A stretch of DNA of 6,370 bases from CAZOHN01 sp964579325 (GCA_964579325.1 CAZOHN010000206.1:1-6370), one strand, 5' to 3'; shown: positions 1-5,192, counted from the stretch's first letter. Numbers and translations are program-made. The notes: a model not told the origin generated them from the sequence alone.

Positions 1-185
1 TCACCGGAAACGGCCACGCCCGGCGCGACCGCGGGCTGATACCCTACCTCCTCGCCGCCGCACCCGAGGTCACCACCCTCGCCATCGGCCAGTTCGAGGC
101 CCCTACCGATGGCGATGTGCCCTTCGACCTCTGGCTGGTGACGCCACCGGCCGAACGCGAGGACCCCTGCCTCGCTTTCCGCTAG
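1..185 (+). CDS. ChaN-like haem-binding lipoprotein, C-terminal fragment
   Basis: The reading frame is open from the window edge (first full codon at base 3) to a TAG at 183-185, giving about 60 residues. The start lies outside the window. The fragment begins TGNGHARRDRGLIPYL, continues with APEVTTLAIGQFE, and ends DLWLVTPPAEREDPC followed by LAFR. The GNGHAR-D-G-P segment, the following IGQFE strand and the terminal TPP-ER-DPC motif match the C-terminal half of ChaN-family (Tiki-superfamily) proteins as I remember them. Family members are typically outer-membrane lipoproteins that bind haem and are linked to iron uptake. The haem ligands and lipobox would lie upstream and cannot be checked here. 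The gene runs in the same direction as coaBC but is separated from it by 160 bases containing GC-rich hairpins, so it is probably a separate transcription unit. The family call is fairly secure; the exact role is inferred. Confidence 0.7.
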   Translation, partial: TGNGHARRDRGLIPYLLAAAPEVTTLAIGQFEAPTDGDVPFDLWLVTPPAEREDPCLAFR

Positions 186-211
186 GCCGCCGAGTCCCGC
201 CCGCGACTCCG

Positions 212-254
212 CTCCCCCTCGTGGGGAGGGGGGCCTCCCGTCGCCTGCGACGGG
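212..254 (+). terminator. Tandem GC-rich hairpins after the ChaN-like gene
   Basis: CTCCCC (212-217) can pair with GGGGAG (223-228) around a CTCGT loop. CCCGTCG (237-243) can pair with CGACGGG (248-254) around a CCTG tetraloop. A third pairing, GGGAGG (224-229) with CCTCCC (234-239), competes with the first. There is no T run, so this is not a classical intrinsic terminator. The position, 27 bases after the stop, suggests a role in ending or protecting the upstream transcript. Confidence 0.35.
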
Positions 255-287
255 GCCGCCTCAACACCGTCTGTGCGATCCGCGCGC

Positions 288-316
288 TTCCCTCCCCGCG
301 GCGCGTGGCCTAGAAC
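288..316 (+). promoter_or_regulatory. Possible promoter for the coaBC operon
   Basis: TTCCCT (288-293) and TAGAAC (311-316) are 17 bases apart and could act as -35 and -10 boxes, placing the transcript start near 323 and leaving a leader of about 23 bases. The matches are weak (3/6 and 4/6 to the sigma-70 consensus). The location between the upstream hairpins and the first operon gene is the main support. Confidence 0.3.
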
Positions 317-345
317 CGTGTGAAGCGACAAGCGAGGCGCGCGGG

Positions 346-1554
346 ATGCTTCAGGGCAGGCGGATACTCCTCATCATCGGCGGCGGGATCGCGGCCTACA
401 AGGCGCTGGAACTGATCCGCCGCCTGCGCGACCGGGGCGCCGAGGTGACGCCGGTCCTGACGAAGGCGGCGGAGGAGTTCGTGACCCCGCTCTCGGCCTC
501 CGCGCTCGCCGCCTCGAAGGTCTACCGCGACCTCTTCGACCTCACCGACGAAGCCGAGATGGGCCATATCGAACTCAGCCGCTCCGCCGACCTCGTCGTG
601 GTGGCCCCGGCGACCGCCGACCTGATGGCCAAGATGGCCTGCGGGCTCGCCAACGACCTGGCCTCCACGCTCCTGTTGGCAACCGACAAGCGCGTCCTGA
701 TCGCGCCGGCGATGAACGTGCGGATGTGGCAGCACCCGGCCACGCAGCGCAATCTTGCCACCCTCGCCGCCGACGGCATCCTGACGGTCGGCCCCGACGA
801 GGGCGCGATGGCCTGCGGCGAGTTCGGCCCGGGCCGGATGGCCGAACCCGAGGCGATCGCCGCGTCAGTAGAGGCCGCGCTCGCCGCCGGGCCGCTCGCT
901 GGCCGGCACATTCTTGTCACCTCCGGCCCGACGCACGAACCCATCGACCCGGTGCGCTACATCGCCAACCGCTCCTCGGGCGCGCAGGGCGCCGCTCTCG
1001 CCCGCGCGCTCGCGGCACTCGGCGCCTTCGTCACCTTCGTGACCGGCCCGGCGTCGGTGCCGCCCCCCGCCGGCGTCAAGGTGGTGCGTGTCGAGACGGC
1101 GGCCGAGATGCTGGCGGCGGTCGAGGCCGCGCTTCCGGCCGACGCGGCCGTCTTCGCGGCGGCGGTGGCCGATTGGCGCGTGGCCAATGCCGGGGCATCG
1201 AAGATCAAGAAATCCCCCGGCGGCGCGCTGCCCTCGCTCAGCTTCGCCGAGAACCCCGACATCCTCGCCACCGTCTCGCAGAAGACCAGCGACCGTCCGC
1301 GCCTCGTCGTGGGCTTCGCCGCCGAGACTGACGACCTCATCGCCCACGCCACCGCCAAGCGCGCCCGCAAGGGTTGCGACTGGATCGTGGCGAACGACGT
1401 CAGCCCCGCGACCGGCATCATGGGCGGTACCGAGAACGCGGTGACGCTGATCACCCCGGACGGAGCCGAAAGCTGGCCGCGCATGGCCAAGGATCAGGTC
1501 GCGACGAGGCTCGCCGCGCGCATCGCGGCCCATATCACCGGGGCGCTCACGTGA
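346..1554 (+). CDS. coaBC: Bifunctional phosphopantothenoylcysteine decarboxylase / phosphopantothenate-cysteine ligase
   Basis: This 402-residue protein has the usual full length for CoaBC (Dfp). It carries out two cytoplasmic steps of coenzyme A synthesis: CTP-dependent joining of 4'-phosphopantothenate to cysteine (CoaB, C-terminal), then FMN-dependent decarboxylation to 4'-phosphopantetheine (CoaC, N-terminal). In the CoaC half I see GGGIAAYK (residues 12-19), the active-site His in GHIELSR (H74), PAMNVRMW with N124, and ACGEFGPGRM with the catalytic Cys at C157. The CoaB half begins near residue 185 with HILVTSGPTHEPIDPVRYIA, then NRSSG (N208). It continues with AAVADWRVAN, KIKK (286-289, containing the conserved lysine), ENPDI, VVGFAAET and ANDVS. 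Every key residue looks intact. The ATG at 346 has GAGG (334-337) eight bases upstream. The stop overlaps the GTG of dut by four bases, so the two are probably translationally coupled. The coaBC-dut order is also known from E. coli. Confidence 0.97.
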   Translation: MLQGRRILLIIGGGIAAYKALELIRRLRDRGAEVTPVLTKAAEEFVTPLSASALAASKVYRDLFDLTDEAEMGHIELSRSADLVVVAPATADLMAKMACGLANDLASTLLLATDKRVLIAPAMNVRMWQHPATQRNLATLAADGILTVGPDEGAMACGEFGPGRMAEPEAIAASVEAALAAGPLAGRHILVTSGPTHEPIDPVRYIANRSSGAQGAALARALAALGAFVTFVTGPASVPPPAGVKVVRVETAAEMLAAVEAALPADAAVFAAAVADWRVANAGASKIKKSPGGALPSLSFAENPDILATVSQKTSDRPRLVVGFAAETDDLIAHATAKRARKGCDWIVANDVSPATGIMGGTENAVTLITPDGAESWPRMAKDQVATRLAARIAAHITGALT

Positions 1555-2021
1555 CCGCGCCCCTGATCCGCGCGCTCTGGGAGGACTGGGCCGACCGCAC
1601 GCTCGGTCTGCCGGTCTACGCCACCGCGGGCGCGGCGGGGGCCGACATCCGCGCCAACCTGCCGCCCGAGACGCGCGAGACGGGCTTCCTCCTCGCGCCC
1701 ATGGAGCGGCGCATCGTCCCCAGCGGCCTCCGCGTCGAGATCCCGCCGGGGTTCGAGATTCAAGTGCGGCCGCGCTCGGGGCTGGCACTCAAGCACGGCA
1801 TCACGCTCCCGAACACGCCCGGCACCATCGACAGCGACTATCGCGGACCGCTTGGTGTGCTCCTCGTCAACCTCGGGGCCGAGCCCTACCGCATCGCTCA
1901 CGGTGACCGCATCGCGCAGCTCGTCGTGGCGCCCGTTGTCAAGGCCGCCTTCACGGTGGTCGACGACCTTTCCGGCAGCGCGCGCGGGGCAGGCGGGTTC
2001 GGTTCGACGGGGACGGCATGA
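1551..2021 (+). CDS. dut: Deoxyuridine 5'-triphosphate nucleotidohydrolase (dUTPase)
   Basis: This 156-residue trimeric-type dUTPase hydrolyses dUTP to dUMP and pyrophosphate. That keeps uracil out of DNA and feeds dTMP synthesis in the cytoplasm. All five family motifs are present in order: motif 1 AGADIRA (29-35), motif 2 PRSGLALK (74-81), motif 3 GTIDSDYRG (91-99, with the water-activating Asp at D94), motif 4 GDRIAQLVV (118-126) and the glycine-rich C-terminal arm GSARGAGGFGSTG (142-154). The frame stays open upstream inside coaBC, but homology begins just after the GTG at 1551. That GTG overlaps the coaBC stop as GTGA, so I chose it as the start. There is no strong ribosome-binding site before it, which fits coupling to coaBC translation. 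The residues before motif 1 (LIRALWEDWADR) match the slightly longer N-terminus I associate with Rhodobacterales enzymes. The stop overlaps the next gene by four bases. Confidence 0.96.
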   Translation: MTAPLIRALWEDWADRTLGLPVYATAGAAGADIRANLPPETRETGFLLAPMERRIVPSGLRVEIPPGFEIQVRPRSGLALKHGITLPNTPGTIDSDYRGPLGVLLVNLGAEPYRIAHGDRIAQLVVAPVVKAAFTVVDDLSGSARGAGGFGSTGTA

Positions 2022-3061
2022 TCCTCGTCCTCGGCCTTGCCGCCGTCCTGTGGGGGCTGGGGCACCTGCTGAGGCTGCCCTTGCAGGCGCGCTGGATGCT
2101 GATCGGGCTTCTCTATGTCGCCGTCCTCGGCGTGCAGGTGGCGCTTCCCGAAGGGCACACGCTGCGCGAGGCGACCGGCAAATCGCCTGCGCTCTGGCTG
2201 ATCCTCGCGGGGATCGCCGGTCTCGCGCTGGCCTACCGGCAAGGTCTGATGGCGTTGCGGGCGCGTGCGAACCCGGTCAGCGCTGACCCGCCCCCGCCCA
2301 AACCCGGCACCTTCGCCGAGGTCGAGCTCGAACGCTACGCTCGCCACATCATGCTGCGCGAGATCGGCGGGACTGGCCAGAAGCGCCTCAAGGCCGCGCG
2401 GGTTCTCGTGATCGGGGCGGGCGGTCTCGGCTCGCCAGCTCTGCTCTACCTTGCCGCCGCTGGCGTGGGCACCATCGGCGTGATCGACGGCGACACCGTC
2501 GACCACACCAACCTCCAGCGCCAGATCGCCCATACCGACGCCCGCACCGGAATGCCCAAGGTGTTCTCCGCCGAAGCCGCGATGCGCGCGCTCAACCCCT
2601 ACGTCACCATCCGTCCCTACCACCGCGACCTCGCCGAGGAGATCGCGCACGACCTCTTCGCCGACTACGACCTCGTGATCGACGGCACCGACAGCCTGCG
2701 CGCCCGCCGCATTGCCAACGCGGCCTGTGTGGCTCGGGGCCTGCCGTTCCTGTCAGCCGCCATCACCCAGTGGGAGGGCCAGATCAGCCTCTACCATCCC
2801 GCCTCGGGCGGCCCCTGCTACGCCTGCGTCTTCCCGCAGGATCCCGCCCCGGGCCTCGTCCCCACCTGCGCCGAGGCCGGCGTGGCCGGCCCGCTGCCCG
2901 GCGTGCTCGGCTCCATGCTCGCCGTCGAGGCGGTGAAGTGGATCGCGCAGGCGGGCGAACCGCTGCGCGGCCGGCTCATGATCTACGACGCGCTCTGGGG
3001 CGAAACCCGGACGATCACCGCCAAGCGGCGGGCGGACTGCGAGGTCTGCGGGGGCGCCTGA
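2018..3061 (+). CDS. moeB: Membrane-anchored MoeB/ThiF/HesA-family adenylyltransferase
   Basis: The 347-residue product has two parts. Residues 1-75 are hydrophobic, with likely membrane segments at about 1-18, 26-44 and 57-73. A Pro-rich linker (PPPPKP, 91-96) follows. From about 102 on it is a complete E1-like domain: ERYARHIMLREIGG, the ATP-binding GAGGLGSP (133-140), VIDGDTVDHTNLQRQI, K181, and DGTDSLRARR (222-231). Two CxxC pairs (C267/C270 and C341/C344) should hold a structural zinc, and a Cys sits in PTCAEAGVAGPLPGVLGS (C284). MoeB activates the C-terminal glycine of MoaD for molybdopterin synthesis; ThiF does the same for ThiS in thiamine synthesis. Sequence alone does not decide the partner, but the CAEAGV-PL-GV-GS segment is closest to MoeB. 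The start is ATG at 2018, overlapping the dut stop (ATGA), with GGGGA four bases upstream. The membrane domain is absent from E. coli MoeB. The gene symbol is a best guess within the family. Confidence 0.85.
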   Translation: MILVLGLAAVLWGLGHLLRLPLQARWMLIGLLYVAVLGVQVALPEGHTLREATGKSPALWLILAGIAGLALAYRQGLMALRARANPVSADPPPPKPGTFAEVELERYARHIMLREIGGTGQKRLKAARVLVIGAGGLGSPALLYLAAAGVGTIGVIDGDTVDHTNLQRQIAHTDARTGMPKVFSAEAAMRALNPYVTIRPYHRDLAEEIAHDLFADYDLVIDGTDSLRARRIANAACVARGLPFLSAAITQWEGQISLYHPASGGPCYACVFPQDPAPGLVPTCAEAGVAGPLPGVLGSMLAVEAVKWIAQAGEPLRGRLMIYDALWGETRTITAKRRADCEVCGGA

Positions 3062-3078
3062 GTCCGGCTGCGTTGCTG

Positions 3079-3110
3079 GTTGCGGTCGTGCGGGATGGTG
3101 CATCCGCAAC
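3079..3110 (+). terminator. Inverted repeat after the operon
   Basis: GTTGCGG (3079-3085) and CCGCAAC (3104-3110) are perfectly complementary around an 18-base loop, starting 18 bases after the moeB stop. A second small hairpin, TCCCT-TGC-AGGGA, follows at 3116-3128. Neither is followed by a T run, so terminator function is a guess from position. Confidence 0.3.
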
Positions 3111-3119
3111 GGCAATCCC

Positions 3120-3148
3120 TTGCAGGGAAACGGGTCTCTGCCTATCGT
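3120..3148 (+). promoter_or_regulatory. Likely sigma-70 promoter for the PEP-CTERM-like gene
   Basis: TTGCAG (3120-3125) and TATCGT (3143-3148) are separated by exactly 17 bases and resemble -35 and -10 boxes (TTG conserved; TAT..T conserved). Transcription would start near 3155 and give a leader of about 43 bases before the GTG at 3198. The -35 box overlaps the small hairpin at 3116-3128. Confidence 0.45.
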
Positions 3149-3197
3149 TATGGGCGGTGCAGCGGGATTTCGCCCGCATCGACGAGGGGTCATTGTA

Positions 3198-4025
3198 GTG
3201 AAAACGATTCTTGCCGCGCTGGCCGCGGCGGCGTGTCTCACCGTGCCGGCGACGGCTGCGACGGTCCTCCCGCTCGGGTTCACGGCAAGGACGGACTTCG
3301 GGCACTCCCATCTCGATCCGGAGTACCTGGCCGCGGACCTCTGGGCCGGAAGCTCTGTGGAACTCAACGTCGAGGCGCCAGGCAGCGATCCCTTCCTTCT
3401 GAACGGCCTGACCATCTCGGGCTACCTCGACGGGATCATGGTGTCGGGACCCACACCCAGTCCGCTTCCCCCGCGGGACGCGCCCGAGTTCGAGAATTTC
3501 GACAACGACGCCTACAAGGCATGGCTTCATGCGGGCGGACCGCAGGTCCACCCGTTCTTTCGGATCGAGATGTTCCGGGCCGATCAGATCGTCCAGACGC
3601 TGAACCTGATGGGCGACAGTTTCGTTCATGCGGGAATTTCGATGCCCACTCTCGACGGATCGAGCGGGCTGGCGCAGGTGTCGCTGTCTCTCCGAACCCT
3701 GACGTTCACCCCGGGGCTGCTCGTGGACAAGCTCAGGCTCAGCTTCTCGATGCCGGCGGACTACATCACCCACAGCTTCTTCGACGCCCAGGGTCACAGG
3801 ATGGGTCCGAACCAGTACTCCTGCTACTATGGCTGCCGCGGGGAGTTCCAACTGCACGCCCTGTCGATCTCGGTTCCCGTCACCCCGACTCCCGGCGGAA
3901 CCGGCATCGCCCCGGTGCCCCTCCCGCCGTCCGCCCTGTTGCTCGCGTCGGTCCTTGCCGTCCTCGGGGCGGCGCACCATGTGCGACCGGACAACCGGGC
4001 CGCCCGCCTCGCTCAGGCAGCGTGA
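3198..4025 (+). CDS. Secreted protein with VPLPA/PEP-CTERM-like sorting tail, function unknown
   Basis: The product has 275 residues. I chose the GTG at 3198 because GAGGGG (3184-3189) lies eight bases upstream and it places a clean signal peptide at the N-terminus: VKTILAALAAAACLTVPATA, with likely cleavage around residues 20-21. The mature part has no catalytic motif I recognise. It is rich in beta-forming, Pro/Gly and acidic segments, with an NQYSCYYGC stretch whose two cysteines (about C209 and C213) could form a disulfide. The C-terminus is the informative part: a Pro/Thr/Gly linker (TPTPGGTG), then VPLPP (240-244), a short hydrophobic helix (about 245-259) and a tail with scattered arginines. 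This is the architecture of PEP-CTERM proteins, specifically the VPLPA variant common in Rhodobacterales, which an exosortase processes for surface export, often with exopolysaccharide. The motif is VPLPP, not VPLPA, and the tail lacks the usual tight Arg cluster. No exosortase gene is in the window. The tail call is moderately sure; the function is unknown. Confidence 0.75.
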   Translation: MKTILAALAAAACLTVPATAATVLPLGFTARTDFGHSHLDPEYLAADLWAGSSVELNVEAPGSDPFLLNGLTISGYLDGIMVSGPTPSPLPPRDAPEFENFDNDAYKAWLHAGGPQVHPFFRIEMFRADQIVQTLNLMGDSFVHAGISMPTLDGSSGLAQVSLSLRTLTFTPGLLVDKLRLSFSMPADYITHSFFDAQGHRMGPNQYSCYYGCRGEFQLHALSISVPVTPTPGGTGIAPVPLPPSALLLASVLAVLGAAHHVRPDNRAARLAQAA

Positions 4026-4088
4026 CAGACCGGGGTGCTCGAGGCGGCGACTCGGTTGAAATCCGGTTAACGCTCAAGCCATGGACGT

Positions 4089-4098
4089 TTGATATCAA
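4089..4098. repeat. Perfect 10-base palindrome TTGATATCAA
   Basis: TTGATATCAA is its own reverse complement and AT-rich in a GC-rich setting. It could be a protein-binding site, but no gene start lies close by. The half-sites resemble those of FNR boxes, but the four-base spacer is missing. Confidence 0.35.
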
Positions 4099-4112
4099 TA
4101 GCTTGACCCGTG

Positions 4113-4127
4113 TGCTCAAATTGAGCA
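4113..4127. repeat. Perfect 15-base dyad TGCTCAA-A-TTGAGCA
   Basis: Seven-base arms flank a single central A, a shape typical of operators for dimeric regulators. As RNA it could also form a five-pair hairpin with an AAATT loop. Its centre lies about 26 bases from that of the TTGATATCAA palindrome. No start codon of a convincing gene follows on either strand, so the target, if any, is unclear. Confidence 0.4.
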
Positions 4128-4167
4128 TCCCCGATCTTGCCATCTGCGGTAATGGCGGTGTGCGGGC

Positions 4168-4238
4168 AGGTCGGGCCCAGGGAGGCACCCTGCGCCCGCT
4201 GTCTGCACCACGAGGATGACCGCGGTGCAGCCCGACCT
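4168..4238. repeat. Nested inverted repeats, possible three-stem RNA fold
   Basis: AGGTCGGGC (4168-4176) pairs perfectly with GCCCGACCT (4230-4238). Inside it, CAGGG (4178-4182) pairs with CCCTG (4188-4192), and TGCACC (4204-4209) pairs with GGTGCA (4224-4229). The last arm directly adjoins the outer stem, so the two helices could stack. The result is a compact three-way junction on either strand. In DNA this GC-rich, single repeats of this length arise by chance, so only the nesting is notable. I recognise no known RNA family here. Confidence 0.3.
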
Positions 4239-4445
4239 TCCCACCGCACCTGGCTGTCTGCGCTGCCGGAGGGCGGCCCCGCGCCGGGCCGGCTGCGGGC
4301 AACGCTTCGGGATCTTTCCTGCTTGCCGAGCAAAGACCCAAAGTCGGCACCGGCGGCCGCTCACTTCTCGCAAGCTATGCGATCGCCCTAGCTCGCGCGC
4401 CCTGCAACATGTACCACGCCGACATCATCCACGCCGGATGTGGGA

Positions 4446-4520
4446 TGGTGCCCGGGGGCGGATTTGAACCACCGACACGCGGATTTTCAATCCGCTGCTC
4501 TACCCCTGAGCTACCCGGGC
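4446..4520 (-). tRNA. tRNA-Phe (anticodon GAA), CCA encoded
   Basis: Read on the minus strand, the gene folds into a full cloverleaf. The acceptor stem GCCCGGG/CCCGGGC is perfect, followed by UA at positions 8-9. The D arm is GCUC/GAGC with a short seven-base loop. The anticodon stem GCGGA/UCCGC closes the loop UUGAAAA with anticodon GAA, which reads UUC and UUU. A five-base variable region, a T arm GGUGG/CCGCC with loop UUCAAAU, discriminator A and an encoded CCA complete it. The body is 72 bases plus CCA. Plus-strand 4449 is the discriminator base and 4520 the 5' end. A strong promoter candidate lies about 80 bases upstream. All stems pair, so the gene appears functional. Confidence 0.97.
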
Positions 4521-4543
4521 ACGGTGCCGGCTTGCGGCGGCAT

Positions 4544-4563
4544 CCCTGGCGGGGCTGCCAGGG
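4544..4563 (-). repeat. Perfect 7-bp hairpin in the tRNA-Phe leader
   Basis: CCCTGGC (4544-4550) and GCCAGGG (4557-4563) are perfectly complementary around a six-base loop. On the minus strand it lies between the proposed tRNA promoter and the mature tRNA 5' end, 24 bases before the latter. It could shape processing of the precursor, or slow transcription coming from the gene pair upstream. There is no T run after it. Confidence 0.4.
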
Positions 4564-4600
4564 CGTGTGACGCGGTGCGGGGATCCTGTCCCGGCTGCGA

Positions 4601-4629
4601 CGGCAGGGTGATAGGGCGAAAGCCTGCCG
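4601..4629 (-). terminator. Inverted repeat just after the second DUF6455-type gene
   Basis: CGGCAGG (4601-4607) and CCTGCCG (4623-4629) pair perfectly around a 15-base loop, beginning three bases after the stop codon at 4633 (minus strand). No T run follows. It overlaps the spacer and -10 box of the proposed tRNA-Phe promoter, so terminator and promoter functions would share the same DNA. Confidence 0.3.
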
Positions 4630-4636
4630 CAGTCAA
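4609..4636 (-). promoter_or_regulatory. Strong candidate promoter for tRNA-Phe
   Basis: On the minus strand, TTGACT (4636-4631) and TATCAC (4614-4609) are exactly 17 bases apart and match the sigma-70 consensus at 5/6 and 4/6. Transcription would begin near 4602, leaving a leader of about 80 bases before the mature tRNA. The -35 box contains the TGA stop codon of the upstream gene. Confidence 0.6.
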
Positions 4637-4923
4637 ACAGGTTTATCTGCCCCGGACCGAGGGGTTCCGCGTGCCGCGAGGTGGTCGAGTTCGGCGGCGT
4701 TCGGACAGAAATCCGGCGCGAAACGGGAGCCAGGACCCGGAGCGCCGAGCCAGGTGAGGCACCGGTCGGACTGGTCGCACAGGGCACAGCAATGGACCAT
4801 CCGGGCGTAGCGGGCGGAAGACAAGCGGCCATCCCGAATGGCCTCTCCAAAGCGGATCCCGAGCGTGCGACCCACCCCTTGGGTGATCCAGAAGGCTCGT
4901 GTCGAATCAGACAGATCGTTCAT
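4633..4923 (-). CDS. Small four-cysteine-motif protein, DUF6455 type (downstream copy)
   Basis: The product has 96 residues. The frame is open further upstream, but the ATG at 4923 overlaps the stop of the preceding gene as ATGA and has CTCCTCC (4935-4941 on the plus strand, i.e. GGAGGAG on the coding strand) upstream, so I start it there. The N-terminal part looks helical (MNDLSDSTRAFWITQGVGRT, then FGEAIRDGRLS). The core is MVHCCALCDQSDRCLTWL with C45, C46, C49 and C55, followed by APDFCPN with C73. The C46-xx-C49-x5-C55 ... PDFCxN arrangement is what I associate with DUF6455, a small domain of unknown function frequent in Rhodobacterales. Four conserved cysteines suggest metal or Fe-S binding, but this is inference. 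No signal peptide or membrane segment is visible. The polar tail (RGTPRSGADKPV) appears disordered. It is a paralogue of the gene just upstream, and the two are probably co-translated. Confidence 0.8.
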   Translation of the reverse strand: MNDLSDSTRAFWITQGVGRTLGIRFGEAIRDGRLSSARYARMVHCCALCDQSDRCLTWLGAPGPGSRFAPDFCPNAAELDHLAARGTPRSGADKPV

Positions 4924-5192
4924 CGCGCGACCGACTCCTCCGCAAGCTCCGCGAAGAACTCGATGTTGCGGCAGAAGTCCGGCACGGCGTGCTCCGATTC
5001 CTCCGAGCGGACTGCGAGCATCCGCGCGCACCCTTCGACATCGCTGCAGTCCATGCAGCGCACGACCGCCTGACGCAGCCCCTCACCGGTCAATCGGCCC
5101 GCAATCATCTCGTCGGCGAGGTCGAGGCCGGCGACATCGGCCATCTCGCTGACGAGATGCGCGTGCCGGGCGATGCTTCTCGATCCGTCCAT
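4920..5192 (-). CDS. Small four-cysteine-motif protein, DUF6455 type (upstream copy)
   Basis: The product has 90 residues. The ATG at 5192 is preceded by a strong ribosome-binding site, GGAGGAGG on the minus strand (plus 5201-5208), eight bases away. The N-terminal half is helical (HLVSEMADVAGLDLADEMIA, then GRLTGEGLRQAV). The motif region reads VVRCMDCSDVEGCARML, with C46, C49 and C55, followed by AVPDFCRNIEFF with C74. This is the same RCxxCxxxxxC ... PDFCxN pattern as the downstream gene, with the first three cysteines at the same residue numbers and the fourth shifted by one. I assign it to the DUF6455 type from memory of the pattern. It has no signal peptide or membrane segment, so it is probably cytoplasmic. 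The function is unknown; a metal or Fe-S site is plausible. The closing residues (AELAEESVAR) overlap the start of the second copy. Confidence 0.82.
   Translation of the reverse strand: MDGSRSIARHAHLVSEMADVAGLDLADEMIAGRLTGEGLRQAVVRCMDCSDVEGCARMLAVRSEESEHAVPDFCRNIEFFAELAEESVAR

Larger units (their letters stand above)
4026..4445. other. 420-base gap without a convincing gene, between convergent units
   Basis: This gap lies between the end of the PEP-CTERM-like gene and the 3' end of tRNA-Phe. The open frames in it are short, Arg/Pro/Ala-rich, lack ribosome-binding sites and resemble no family I know. The part at about 4060-4140 is clearly richer in A and T than its surroundings and holds two perfect palindromes. 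The part at 4168-4238 can fold as a branched hairpin. A small hairpin TCGCA-AGCTA-TGCGA sits at 4368-4382 and runs into the palindrome GCGATCGC (4379-4386). The sequence just beyond the tRNA 3' end (4400-4445) contains no T run on the minus strand that would make a clear tRNA terminator. Confidence 0.5.

Noticed and set aside
865..1788. Long minus-strand open frame across coaBC and dut
   Set aside because: It lies opposite two fully conserved enzymes, is Arg/Gly/Ala-rich without recognisable motifs, and is typical of antisense frames in GC-rich DNA.
3198..3240. Lipoprotein signal in the PEP-CTERM-like protein (Cys at residue 13)
   Set aside because: The residues before this Cys are AAAA, not a proper lipobox, and the hydrophobic stretch before it is too short; cleavage after ATA around residue 20 fits better.
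4089..4098. TTGATATCAA as an FNR/FnrL site
   Set aside because: FNR boxes are TTGAT-N4-ATCAA; here the half-sites abut with no spacer, and no regulated gene start is nearby.
3080..4219. Long plus-strand frame overlapping the PEP-CTERM-like gene
   Set aside because: It is out of frame with a protein that has a good ribosome-binding site, signal peptide and sorting tail; its translation is Arg/Pro/Gly-rich low-complexity sequence.
4067..4333. Minus-strand frame ending with GDAQFEHTGQAIDIKRPW
   Set aside because: The last 30 residues look protein-like, but the rest is Arg/Ser/Ala-rich, there is no ribosome-binding site and I recognise no family. It could be a gene remnant; a translated search would decide.
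4440..4525. tRNA-Phe as an island integration site
   Set aside because: I looked for a repeat of the tRNA 3' end and for integrase or phage genes in the window and found neither. Flanks outside the window could still hold them.
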